From: CAWBRT01 sp050015355
GTDB lineage: Bacteria; Acidobacteriota; Terriglobia; Terriglobales; Acidobacteriaceae
DNA: 37,582 bases
Reading direction: 5' to 3'
NCBI GenBank assembly: GCA_050015355.1
Contig: JBEKBO010000072.1
Coordinates: 1-37,582, forward strand
The translations under genes and the position numbers were made by a program. Within the stretch, counting starts at the first letter, position 1. Every line of letters begins with the position of its first letter. The notes beneath the pieces are model-generated. The model saw only the letters and a list, made by a program, of their open reading frames with translations. It ran no database searches and was not told the origin of the DNA. Below, piece after piece: positions 25,061 through 32,303 of this stretch.

Positions 25061-25075
25061 GAGTACACTGTACTC
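25061..25075. promoter_or_regulatory. 15-bp palindrome GAGTACACTGTACTC, possible operator
   Basis: A near-perfect palindrome lies between the divergent mutY and glycosyltransferase genes. It also contains TACACT, a possible -10 box. It could be a repressor site, a promoter, or neither. The rest of the 309-base gap shows no repeat of the A-D families. Confidence 0.35.
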
Positions 25076-25276
25076 GCGTCAGCACCGACATGAACTATCG
25101 CGGCAGCTTTCATCGTGGGGGCAGCTTCCCCATGAAGAAAGAGCCGGGAGTTTTTGAGACGGACATCCTGGGTCGTTGCCGGGATTGACGCGTATTCACG
25201 CCGCAGATTTATCGGCAACCACGATTGCCCTTACCCCCAAGTGCGCGGTCCAAGCAGGTTGCGGAGGACGAGAAGC

Positions 25277-26563
25277 ATGTCCATTGAGGTCAGCATCATC
25301 ATGCCCTGCCTCAACGAGGCCGAGACCATCGGCACGTGCATTCTTAAGGCACAAAGCTGGTTGCAGCGTTCCGGCGTGAGTGGAGAAATTATTGTTGGCG
25401 ACAACGGCTCGACGGACGGATCACAGGAGATTGCGCGCAAACTTGGGGCCAGGGTTGTCGACATACCACAGCGCGGTTATGGAATCGCGTTGCATGAGGC
25501 GAGCCTGGCTGCCCGCGGCAGCTTCTGCATCATGGGCGACTCCGACGACAGTTACGACTTCTCGGATCTGGATATGTTCCTCATCAAGCTGCGGCAGGGG
25601 TATGACCTGGTAATGGGCAACCGTTTTCTGGGGGGAGTGAAGCCCGGCGCCATGCCGTGGAAGAATCGGTACATCGGCAATCCGGTTCTTTCGGCAATTG
25701 GAAGATTCCTGTTCAAGGCGCCCGCGAGAGATTTTCACTGTGGCCTGCGGGGCTACTCGAAAGAGGCGCTGCAAAAGATGGATCTGCGCACCACCGGCAT
25801 GGAATACGCCTCAGAAATGGTGATCAAGGCGACTCTGCTGGGACAAAAAATCGCCGAGGTGCCGACGACCCTGAGCCCGGATGGACGCACGCGTCCGCCA
25901 CACCTTCGGCCGTATCGCGATGGCTGGAGGCATCTGCGCTTCATGCTGATCTTCAGCCCGAACTGGCTGTTTCTCTATCCAGGTTTGATCTTGATGGCCG
26001 TTGGTCTGCTGGCAGGGGGAGTGCTGCTGGGCCAGCCCATCCGTCTGCACGGACTGAGGTTCAGTGTCGACACTCTGATCTATTGCAGTGCGATGGTGGC
26101 GACCGGTTTCCAGGCGGTTTTGTTCGCCATTCTTTCCCGTTCCTTTGCCGTGCAGGAGGGACTTTATCCCAGGAAGAAGACCGCCCTTTTCATCCCCACC
26201 CTGATAAGCCTGGAGAAATGGCTCATCGCAGGAGCCGCGGCCTTCATCGCCGGCATGTTTCTGGCGTTTTATGCCCTGCACATCTGGCAGCAGGCCGGCT
26301 TTGGCGAATTGCAGACGGAGATCATCGCGCGTATCGTCGTCACCTCTTCGCTGGCAATCATGCTGGGGCTGGAAACGGTTTTCTCGGGTTTCTTCTTGAG
26401 CACTCTGCAATTCGGCGTTCGTCACTACCCCTCTTCAGCAACGGCGGAGGGTCTTGAGAGCGCGAGGATCGACCTGAATGGAAACATGGATGAAGCAGGC
26501 GGGGCGGCATACGCGCGAGGTGGAGGAGAATTGATGGAGGTATGTCCGCCTGCGGCAAAGTAA
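25277..26563 (+). CDS. Membrane glycosyltransferase, family 2 (DPM1/GtrB-like)
   Basis: A 428-residue inner-membrane GT2 enzyme. The N-terminal GT-A domain begins with VSIIMPCLNEAETI, continues with IIVGDNGSTDGS, and has metal-binding GDSDDSYDFSD (Asp88-Asp91). DFHCGLRGYSKEAL follows. The C-terminal half has about four membrane helices. This layout fits dolichol/undecaprenyl-phosphate sugar transferases used to decorate surface polysaccharide or protein. ATG 25277 has GGAGG 9 bases upstream; the frame is open for about 120 bases further left, but no start there looks better. The last 50 residues, rich in Gly/Ala, may be non-conserved. Confidence 0.9.
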   Translation: MSIEVSIIMPCLNEAETIGTCILKAQSWLQRSGVSGEIIVGDNGSTDGSQEIARKLGARVVDIPQRGYGIALHEASLAARGSFCIMGDSDDSYDFSDLDMFLIKLRQGYDLVMGNRFLGGVKPGAMPWKNRYIGNPVLSAIGRFLFKAPARDFHCGLRGYSKEALQKMDLRTTGMEYASEMVIKATLLGQKIAEVPTTLSPDGRTRPPHLRPYRDGWRHLRFMLIFSPNWLFLYPGLILMAVGLLAGGVLLGQPIRLHGLRFSVDTLIYCSAMVATGFQAVLFAILSRSFAVQEGLYPRKKTALFIPTLISLEKWLIAGAAAFIAGMFLAFYALHIWQQAGFGELQTEIIARIVVTSSLAIMLGLETVFSGFFLSTLQFGVRHYPSSATAEGLESARIDLNGNMDEAGGAAYARGGGELMEVCPPAAK

Positions 26564-26653
26564 GCTGGCAGCGTTGGCGCCAGCGGCCAGCAAGGCCGTG
26601 ACAGCGGGCGATTCGCCGATTCGAAGTTTGAGAGTTGCAGCTCCAGGAAACTA

Positions 26654-26770
26654 CCCCACGTTAGCCCAGTCACCCCAGCGAGCTGAGCCTCGCCGGGGAC
26701 CCCGACGATCACCCCAACAAACGCTAAAGACGGCGTTTGTCGGGGACCCCGACGCGGGCGAGGTGGGGCA
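26654..26770. repeat. Nested repeat: two type B hairpins in tandem inside one type A
   Basis: The outer left arm is CCCCACGTT; the right arm is degraded (GGGCGAGGTGGGGCAC). Inside are B1 (26671-26704, GCGAGC / GCCTCGC variant) and B2 (26710-26751, CAAACGC / GCGTTTG variant), each ending GGGGACCCCGAC. The two B stems differ, so they are not a recent duplication of each other. Confidence 0.75.
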
Positions 26771-26791
26771 CTATCGCTCTCGCTTGTTCTG

Positions 26792-26900
26792 ACGCCCGCT
26801 ACGCGGGCTGGTTCACGCAAATCTGACGTTTACCCCAGGCTTGCGCCGTGGGGCTACCGTCTTTTGCCCGCTGCGCGGGCTGGGTTGCGTGAATTCCACG
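26792..26900. repeat. Type D 110-bp multi-hairpin repeat, copy 3
   Basis: Almost identical to copy 2, including the extra G in the middle hairpin, with one G missing from the first GGGCTGG. It also follows a CTATCGCTCTCGCT(C/T)GTTCT phrase shared with copy 2, so the duplicated unit is a little longer than the hairpins. Confidence 0.75.
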
Positions 26901-26950
26901 CGGACGAACGTGGAGCACCAAGCCGAAAGATTCATCAATAAAACCCAGAA

Positions 26951-27172
26951 CGGCACGGAGTGGGACAGTGTCCTGGGATGCTTCGCTCCCCTACCCCAGC
27001 AACGGCAAAAGTAGCCGTCGCCGGGGATCCCGGCTCCGCTCAGCATGACAGCACAGAATCTGTTCTTCGCTACGCTCAGGATCACACTCACGAAGGTTTA
27101 ATTATGCGAGATCGTTTTGGGGCGCTAACGGAGAACTACCCCACGTCAGCCCTCGGGCGGGACGTGGGGCAC
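26951..27172. repeat. Second copy of the 105-bp repeat, plus an A hairpin
   Basis: 26951-27055 repeats the unit at 23781-23886. It is followed by CTTCGCTACGCTCAGGATCACAC and an A hairpin at 27139-27172 whose loop has shrunk (CCCCACGTCAGCC / GGCGGGACGTGGGGCACC). There is no gene up to the IS remnant. Confidence 0.6.
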
Positions 27173-27204
27173 CCACCTGGGCCACCTGTGATCTTTCAAG
27201 AGGT

Positions 27205-27437
27205 TGTCCATTCGATCGGAACCAGAGAAGCTGATTGTGCTGAGCAATCCAGTTTCCGAGGAACAACCGAATGGACATCCACAAGAATGCCCGACTTACG
27301 CCTCTGGGTCGAGAGGCTCTAGCCCAAAAAGTTCTTTGCCGACACGGGACTTTGAACTCGGCTGCAGCCGAGTTCAAAGTCAGCGCCCGCACCGCCGCCA
27401 AATGGGCGTATCGTTATCAGGCCGAGGGGACGGCCGG
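27205..27437 (+). mobile_element. IS481-type transposase N-terminal remnant
   Basis: From ATG 27271 the frame reads MDIHKNARLTPLGREALAQK, then GTLNSAAAEFKVSARTAAKW and YRYQAEGTAG. This is the N-terminal helix-turn-helix region of IS481-family transposases (compare NARLTPxGRE and RTxxKWxxRYRAEG). It stops matching at about 27437, where LeuA-like coding sequence begins in another frame. The DDE catalytic core is absent. The exact left end of the element is uncertain; TGTCC at 27205 is a guess. A perfect 28-bp palindrome lies inside it. Confidence 0.7.
27351..27378. repeat. Perfect 28-bp palindrome inside the IS remnant
   Basis: TTTGAACTCGGCTG is followed immediately by its exact reverse complement CAGCCGAGTTCAAA, centred on CTGCAG. 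It falls in the codons for TLNSAAAEFK, which otherwise look like ordinary transposase sequence. There is no loop, so it favours a cruciform or a dimeric protein site over an RNA hairpin. Confidence 0.8.
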
Positions 27438-28019
27438 CTGGACTGGCACGGGCACTGCGATCGCGGACTGGCGGTGGCCAATGCCATTTCCGCGCTGGTG
27501 GCGGGCGCCGAATGCGTTCACGGCTGCGCCATCGGCATCGGCGAACGCGTCGGCAATACGCAGATGGACCTGATGCTGGTGAACCTGAAACTGATGGGCG
27601 TTGAGCCGTGGGCTTCGCAGGATCTGACGGCCTTAAAAACGTACTGCGAGGCAGTGGCACGGGCGACCGAGATGCCGATTCCGCACAACTATCCGGTGGT
27701 TGGCAGAGACGCCTTTCGAACCGCCACCGGAGTGCATGCGTCGGCGGTCGTCAAGGCCTGGCGCAAGCAGGACGCGGAGCTGATGAATGCGGTGTACAGC
27801 GGCGTCCCCGCGCATTGTTTCGGGCTGGAGCAGATCATCGATGTCGGTCCCATGAGCGGCCGGTCGAACGTCATCTACTGGCTGGAGCGGCGGGGCATCG
27901 CCGCCGATGACGACCTTGTGGAAGCCATCCTGTCTAAGGCCAAGAACTCGCAGCGCTGCCTGAGCGAGAGCGAAATCCTGGAGACCATCGAGGGCCGGCG
28001 TCAGAGACGCGCCGCCTGA
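27438..28019 (+). pseudogene. 3' fragment of a LeuA-like (2-isopropylmalate/homocitrate synthase) gene
   Basis: About 193 residues match the C-terminal half of alpha-isopropylmalate synthase-type enzymes: DWHGHCDRGLAVANAISALVAGAECVHG (split at 27441 onward), IGERVGNTQMDLMLVNLKLMG, PVVGRDAFRTATGVHASAVVKA and SGRSNVIYWLE. HGHCD keeps the metal-binding histidines. The N-terminal half of the TIM barrel, with the substrate-binding R-D-G motif, is missing, replaced by the IS481 remnant in another frame. A continuous reading from 27204 exists, but its first 78 residues are out-of-frame IS sequence. It is almost certainly non-functional unless re-started. Confidence 0.8.
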
Positions 28020-28098
28020 CGCTTCGGGCCGCTACCTCTATGAGTGTTACGGCGCGGACTTGAGCACAGCCGAAGGACTACCTCACCCGAAGAAACTA

Positions 28099-28240
28099 CC
28101 CCACGTTAGCCCAATCACCCCAGCGAGCTATGCTCGCCGGGGACCCCGAACGCCATGAGCTTATTGCTAGAGGCGGCACAGCCAGCCAGGCTGCAAGGAT
28201 TGTCTCAAAAGAGTTCTTGGCGGGCGGAACGTGGGGCACC
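28099..28240. repeat. Nested repeat: A with B and an extra 75-bp insert
   Basis: The outer A arms are CCCCACGTT and AACGTGGGGCACC. B lies at 28116-28149 (CCAGCGAGC / GCTCGCCGGGG). A further 75 bases (about 28150-28225) of unrelated sequence separate B from the right arm of A, suggesting a second insertion or a partial replacement. It lies upstream of the M20 peptidase gene. Confidence 0.65.
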
Positions 28241-28363
28241 GTCGAACCCAACAGATCGGAGCCGATTGCAGCTTATTCGGAAACTGACCCGCTGTCCTGT
28301 CCCTTAAGTGTTACCGGACGCTGGCGGCTTTCGTGTACCATTCAGATTCTTCTTCTGACGCGC

Positions 28364-29608
28364 ATGAATTTTCACGAGCAAATCGATCTTGTCAATGGAT
28401 TCGGGGGATTCGGGCCGCGGCAGACGCGCAAGGAGGTGACGCGGCTGGCCGGGGTGAAGTGCGTCCACGACGCCTTCGGGTGGTTCGAGACGCACGAGCG
28501 CGAAATCGCCGACCGGCAACTCGAGGTCACGGCCATTCCCGCCCCGCCCTTCCGCGAGCGGCAGCGTTCCGAGTGGATGCTGAGCAAGTTCATCGAATGT
28601 GGTTTGCAGCAGGCGCACATGGACGCCGTCTGCAACGTCATCGGCTTGCTGCCGGGCACTGCGCAGGGGCCGTATGTGCTGATTTCGGCCCACGTCGATA
28701 CCGTGTTCTCCGAAACTCAGTTGGAGGTGCGCCGCGATGGCGAGCGCCTGGTAGGTCCCGGAATCGCCGATAACGGCACGGGCCTGGTGGCGCTGCTGGC
28801 GATCGCCGCGGCCATGCAGGCGGCGGGAATCAGAACCCGTCTGCCGCTGTTGTTTCTGGCCAATGTGGGCGAGGAGGGCGAAGGCAACCTGCGTGGAATG
28901 CGGCACTTCTTCGAAGATCCGCAATGGCGCACGCAGATTAATTGCATGCTGGCCCTGGACGGCGCCGGCACGGACACGATCGTGACCGAGGCACTGGGCA
29001 GCCGCCGCTTCGAGGTTTCCATCAGCGGACCGGGCGGGCACTCCTGGAGCGACTTCGGCACCGCCAATCCCATCGTTTTGCTGGCGAGAGTGATCGAACG
29101 GCTCAGCCGGATTGCCCTGCCGGACAATCCCCGGACGACGGTGAACGTGGGCATCATCGAAGGCGGAACATCGGTGAACGCGATTCCGGAATCGGCGCTG
29201 ATGCGGGTCGATCTGCGCTCCACCGATCCGGCCAGGATCACTGCCATCGAGGCACAACTTCAGGCCATCCTGAAAGAGGTCACGGATGGAGTGGGAAGCT
29301 CTTCCGGAGTGCAATCCCGAGTGCGCGTCATCGGTGATCGTCCGGCGGCCGAGCTCAGCGATGGAGCCTTCATCCTGGAAGCGTTGCGCGCCGTCGATTC
29401 GCAGTTAGGCATCAGGTCGCACGTGCATTGCGCCTCCACCGACGCCAATATTCCGCTGTCGCTTGGGGTGCAGGCTCTGGCGATCGGCGCGGGCGGCACG
29501 GGAGCCCGGGCGCACACGCTTCAGGAGTGGTTCATTGCCCGCGGACGCGCCGTCGCGCTCAAGCGCATTCTGCTGACCGTACTCACCCTTGCCGGCCTGG
29601 CGGAGTGA
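28364..29608 (+). CDS. M20-family zinc metallopeptidase
   Basis: A 414-residue M20 peptidase/deacylase (PepT/CPG2/DapE group). Metal ligands and catalytic residues are visible: His110-x-Asp112 in SAHVDTV, Asp136 in GIADNGTG, and the Glu170-Glu171 pair in NVGEEGEGNLRG. SGPGGHSWSDFGTANP and GGTSVNAIPESALMRVDLRS mark the dimerisation domain. There is no signal peptide, so it is probably a cytosolic aminopeptidase. The ATG at 28364 has no Shine-Dalgarno sequence; the frame is open to the left but only through repeat DNA. A mobile cassette has inserted 25 bases after its stop. Confidence 0.9.
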   Translation: MNFHEQIDLVNGFGGFGPRQTRKEVTRLAGVKCVHDAFGWFETHEREIADRQLEVTAIPAPPFRERQRSEWMLSKFIECGLQQAHMDAVCNVIGLLPGTAQGPYVLISAHVDTVFSETQLEVRRDGERLVGPGIADNGTGLVALLAIAAAMQAAGIRTRLPLLFLANVGEEGEGNLRGMRHFFEDPQWRTQINCMLALDGAGTDTIVTEALGSRRFEVSISGPGGHSWSDFGTANPIVLLARVIERLSRIALPDNPRTTVNVGIIEGGTSVNAIPESALMRVDLRSTDPARITAIEAQLQAILKEVTDGVGSSSGVQSRVRVIGDRPAAELSDGAFILEALRAVDSQLGIRSHVHCASTDANIPLSLGVQALAIGAGGTGARAHTLQEWFIARGRAVALKRILLTVLTLAGLAE

Positions 29609-29633
29609 GGCTTCTGATTTCAGCATTCTTATT

Positions 29634-29641
29634 CTCCGCAC
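29634..29641. repeat. 8-bp target-site duplication, left
   Basis: CTCCGCAC here and at 31076-31083 flanks the inverted-repeat element. Both copies are followed by GGTA, on the left because the element begins with it and on the right because the original site continued with it. Confidence 0.8.
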
Positions 29642-29992
29642 GGTAGTGTCCTAATCTGCTGCCCACTGCTCGTCCGAATGGCAGCCGAATTGCTTATTGG
29701 CACTGTCCTAAAGTTGCGTTGGAGGCTGGTTATCACCCTGCTGCCGTTGACGCCGCGCTGTTATTCACTCAGGAGACGGTAGCGATGTTGGGACCGTGCT
29801 GAGCACGCACAAGGACTGCCATCGGCCCCGAGTTTACAGATCGCGTGTTGTTATGGCAGAGCATAAGCAAGTCTATTTGATTCATGAGTTTAAGCTGAGA
29901 TAGCAGGAGAATCGGCAGTATTGCCAACAATTGTTCGATCCCCTGCATCTTTTTCCTTGTGATATCGTTTATTGAGGGTATTCTGCACTCAA

Positions 29993-30271
29993 ATGGCTGA
30001 GACGAAAAAGAAGCTAACCCTGCTTGGAGCACACGTAGACGTTTCTGACGTGCCAATCGTAAAGGCACAAGAACATTTTAATCACTACGTACTGGAAGAC
30101 GGGACAGTGCTCAAAGTTAAGAGTGTCGCTACGTCCATGATGCGGGTTGAGGGGCAATATCTTCCCGATGGGAATCCGATTTATATTGTTCTGACCAGCC
30201 CGGCCGTAAATGTGGAAAGTTCTCCCCTGAAAAAGGAATCAGAACAAGGGGAAGAGGCAAAGGTTAACTAA
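29993..30271 (+). CDS. Cassette gene 1, small conserved-looking protein
   Basis: A 92-residue protein: a short basic N-terminus, KLTLLGAHVDVSDVPIVKAQEHFNHYVLEDGTVLKVKSVATSMMRVEGQYLPDGNPIYIVLTSPAVNV, and a charged tail. It reads like a compact beta-rich fold of unknown function; no signal peptide or membrane helix. Its stop overlaps the start of the next gene (TAATG), so it is part of the same operon. A regulatory or antitoxin-accessory role is a guess from position. Codon use is more AT-rich than in the flanking genes. Confidence 0.7.
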   Translation: MAETKKKLTLLGAHVDVSDVPIVKAQEHFNHYVLEDGTVLKVKSVATSMMRVEGQYLPDGNPIYIVLTSPAVNVESSPLKKESEQGEEAKVN

Positions 30272-30675
30272 TGTTCTGTCATCCCAACCAAGCACAACAA
30301 AACGTCCTCGGTGTCATGGCGGCGTTGGGATCGACCGCTGAAGCGCATTTCACTTCGGATTCCCCTATTTGTCCCCCAGTGTCGAAATACATTATCAATC
30401 TTGGTGAGATCAAATTCGATGGCACGACGTTCGAATTGAATGATCCTATTGGGGTGAGTCTCTATCAAGAAGATGATCTTTGGAATTGCGAATATGCGGC
30501 GTGCGGCATCCTCTCTGTGGGCAACACGATGGTTGAGGCAGTTCGCTCTTTCTCTGAGGATTTCCTTGTTCTATGGGATGAGATTGCTCAATGCTCAGAC
30601 GATTCTCTGACCAAAGAAGCTCAGGCGGTAAAGCGTTGCCTTCTGTCTGTCGTTAAATCAGTCAAGACGAGGTAA
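30271..30675 (+). CDS. Cassette gene 2, candidate antitoxin partner of the HicA-like protein
   Basis: A 134-residue protein. The middle, YIINLGEIKFDGTTFELNDPIGVSLYQEDDLWNCEYAACGILSVGNTMVEAVRSFSEDFLVLWDEIA, has the look of a HicB-like partial RNase H-type fold (a strand-rich start, then a helix after GNTMVEAVRSF), but no C-terminal DNA-binding domain is clear. It overlaps the gene before it by one base and ends 5 bases before the HicA-like gene. It is the natural antitoxin candidate by order and size; that role is inferred. Confidence 0.65.
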   Translation: MFCHPNQAQQNVLGVMAALGSTAEAHFTSDSPICPPVSKYIINLGEIKFDGTTFELNDPIGVSLYQEDDLWNCEYAACGILSVGNTMVEAVRSFSEDFLVLWDEIAQCSDDSLTKEAQAVKRCLLSVVKSVKTR

Positions 30676-30680
30676 AGGCG

Positions 30681-30983
30681 TTGCCACAGAAGGCGCGGGA
30701 CGTAGAAGCAGCCTTAAAATCAAAGGGCTTCCAAGACAGCAAGAAAAAAGGAAGAGACCATACCTACTATTTTTTCCATTACAACGGGAAAAAGACCAAC
30801 ATCTTCACGAAAATCAGCCACGGAGAATCCGAGATACACGACAAGAATTGTTCGTCTATGGCTAAACAGATCAAGCTGGACAACACGCAGTTCAAAAATT
30901 TTGTGAATTGCCCGCTAACAGAGCAGGATTATCTGAAAATTCTTGTAGATTCCAAACACCTGGAAAAGCCGTCCAGTAGTTAA
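30681..30983 (+). CDS. HicA-like toxin, type II toxin-antitoxin
   Basis: A 100-residue protein resembling HicA mRNA interferases: an N-terminal ARDVEAALKSKGFQ helix, a strand with His27 in KGRDHTYYFF at the place of the HicA catalytic histidine, GKKTNIFTKISHGESEI, and a SMAKQIKLDNTQFKNFV helix. It is longer than classical HicA (about 60-80 residues) by a C-terminal CPLTEQDYLKIL tail. The TTG start has GAGG 8 bases upstream, overlapping the end of gene 2. If active it would cleave mRNA and be held in check by a co-encoded partner. Confidence 0.72.
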   Translation: MPQKARDVEAALKSKGFQDSKKKGRDHTYYFFHYNGKKTNIFTKISHGESEIHDKNCSSMAKQIKLDNTQFKNFVNCPLTEQDYLKILVDSKHLEKPSSS

Positions 30984-31159
30984 TCGGACAGTCCTGAGTT
31001 GATCGCCGTGATTGTTCTTCGGTTTTCTGCAAATGAATTAAGCCAGTAACTTCCCACTCAAATTAGGACACTACCCTCCGCACGGTAACTGCTCTGGTCA
31101 TTGAAGACGATTTAAGATGGCAGATTACGAGGCTCAGGCCTTCGATCTGAAATCTTCGA

Positions 31160-32077
31160 GTGGAAAGGCTTTCCCTGTCGCGCTCGCTGAAAGCTCACGT
31201 TCTGCTGGTGTTCATCACCTTCGTCTGGGGCTCGACGTTTGTGTTGGTGAAGAACGCCCTGCTCGAGGCCGCACCGCTGACCTTCAACGCGGTCCGATTC
31301 ACGACGGCGGCTATTATTCTGGCGGTGATTTTCCGCAGGCATCTGGCGAACCTGAACCGCCAGACGCTGTTCGCCGGCATTAGGGTCGGGTTCTGCCTGT
31401 GCGCGGGCTACCAGTTCCAGAACCTGGGATTACGGCTCACCACGCCCTCGAAGTCGGCCTTTCTGACCGGCATCGCTGTCGTCCTGGTTCCGGTCTTCCT
31501 GGCTGTCTTTTGGCGGCGAAGGGTGAATGGCTGGACGCTGGCGGGAGTGGCGGCGGCTTTTTTCGGGTTATATCTACTGGCGGTTCCCGGCGGGGGTGGG
31601 GGCCTGGGCGGAATCAACCTGGGCGACCTGCTCACACTCGGCTGCGCCGTATCTTTCGCCTTTCAAATCATCGTTTTAGGGCGGGCCACACAGAAGCATG
31701 CGTTCGCCCAGATCGTAGTGGTAGAGATCGCCACCTGCGCCGTGGTGATGCTGGTTTCGGCGCCGCTGCTGGAGCCGGTTCGCATCGTGTGGTCGGCGAC
31801 GGTGCTTTGGGCGCTTGGGATCACCTCGCTGGTTTCGACCTGCATCGGATTCGTGGTGCAGGGTTGGGCGCAACAGTTCACGCCACCGACGCACACGGCT
31901 TTGATTTTTTCGGTTGAACCGGTTTTTGCCTGGGTGACGTCGTATGTGCTGCTCGGCGAGCGGCTCGGGCTGAGGGCGGCCAGCGGAGCCGGCTTGATCC
32001 TCGCCGGCGTGCTGATCAGCGAACTGCTCGGGCAGGTGCGGCAGCCGGAGGCAGAACTGGTGAATGAGGTCCGGTAA
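31160..32077 (+). CDS. EamA/DMT-superfamily transporter
   Basis: A 305-residue integral membrane protein with ten predicted helices in two EamA repeats. FVWGSTFVLVKNAL opens the first repeat, and PVFAWVTSYVLLGERLGLRAASGAGLILAGVLISE closes the second, with the conserved GE in LLGERL. Such proteins export metabolites or amino acids; the substrate is unknown. The GTG at 31160 has no clear ribosome-binding site and is the best start before helix 1. The mobile cassette ends only 85 bases upstream, so the original promoter may have been displaced. Confidence 0.88.
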   Translation: MERLSLSRSLKAHVLLVFITFVWGSTFVLVKNALLEAAPLTFNAVRFTTAAIILAVIFRRHLANLNRQTLFAGIRVGFCLCAGYQFQNLGLRLTTPSKSAFLTGIAVVLVPVFLAVFWRRRVNGWTLAGVAAAFFGLYLLAVPGGGGGLGGINLGDLLTLGCAVSFAFQIIVLGRATQKHAFAQIVVVEIATCAVVMLVSAPLLEPVRIVWSATVLWALGITSLVSTCIGFVVQGWAQQFTPPTHTALIFSVEPVFAWVTSYVLLGERLGLRAASGAGLILAGVLISELLGQVRQPEAELVNEVR

Positions 32078-32225
32078 GATGCAGACGCGGCGGCATCGGG
32101 CTACAATTCTTTTGGTAACGAACGTGCCTATGTGCGCGTCTAAACAGAGGGAGCACTCTCCGGCGAGGTACCCGATCGCGCCAAGGATCAAGTCTGGAGA
32201 ATAATCTGCCAATAGGCACGGGAAC

Positions 32226-32231
32226 TATAAT
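32226..32231 (+). promoter_or_regulatory. Possible promoter of the HtrA-type protease
   Basis: TATAAT lies 72 bases before the ATG. The same stretch begins GGAACT (32221-32226), the -35 motif of extracytoplasmic-stress sigma factors, with TCATGA 15-16 bases further on. Either reading is possible; an envelope-stress promoter would suit an HtrA gene. Confidence 0.3.
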
Positions 32232-32303
32232 GCTTGCGCTGTCATGAGCCGGGCTGAAGACAAGTGTGCATCGATCCGCTGAACGGAGGCGGCTTTCGCA
32301 AAG

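Larger units (their letters stand above)
29642..31075. mobile_element. 1.43-kb cargo-carrying element with 14-bp TIRs and no transposase
   Basis: The left end GGTAGTGTCCTAAT (29642-29655) and the right end ATTAGGACACTACC (31062-31075) are exact inverted repeats, bounded by an 8-bp direct repeat. The interior has three consecutive genes, visibly richer in A+T than the surroundings, and no transposase or recombinase. The first 330 bases hold no clear gene; a CACTGTCCTAAAG near 29700 resembles the terminus and may be a subterminal binding site. An 8-bp duplication fits several IS groups (IS1, IS1595, IS66, ISAs1 types), so the mobilising family is left open. Confidence 0.8.

Noticed and set aside
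25061..25075. LexA box at mutY
   Set aside because: The palindrome does not match the LexA motifs I know (CTGT-N8-ACAG, GAAC-N4-GTTC, GTTC-N7-GTTC), so it is listed only as a possible operator.
27204..28019. A single intact LeuA-like gene from the first available start
   Set aside because: The first 78 codons are out-of-frame IS481 sequence; the real N-terminal half of the enzyme is missing.
3131..28240. CRISPR array
   Set aside because: The repeats are palindromic and numerous but scattered between genes over 25 kb, with no regular spacers and no cas genes.
28130..28363. Longer N-terminus for the M20 peptidase
   Set aside because: The extra stretch translates repeat DNA, and conserved peptidase sequence starts after the ATG at 28364.
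29769..30068. Minus-strand gene within the mobile cassette
   Set aside because: It overlaps the start of the better-supported cassette gene 1 and has no recognisable features.
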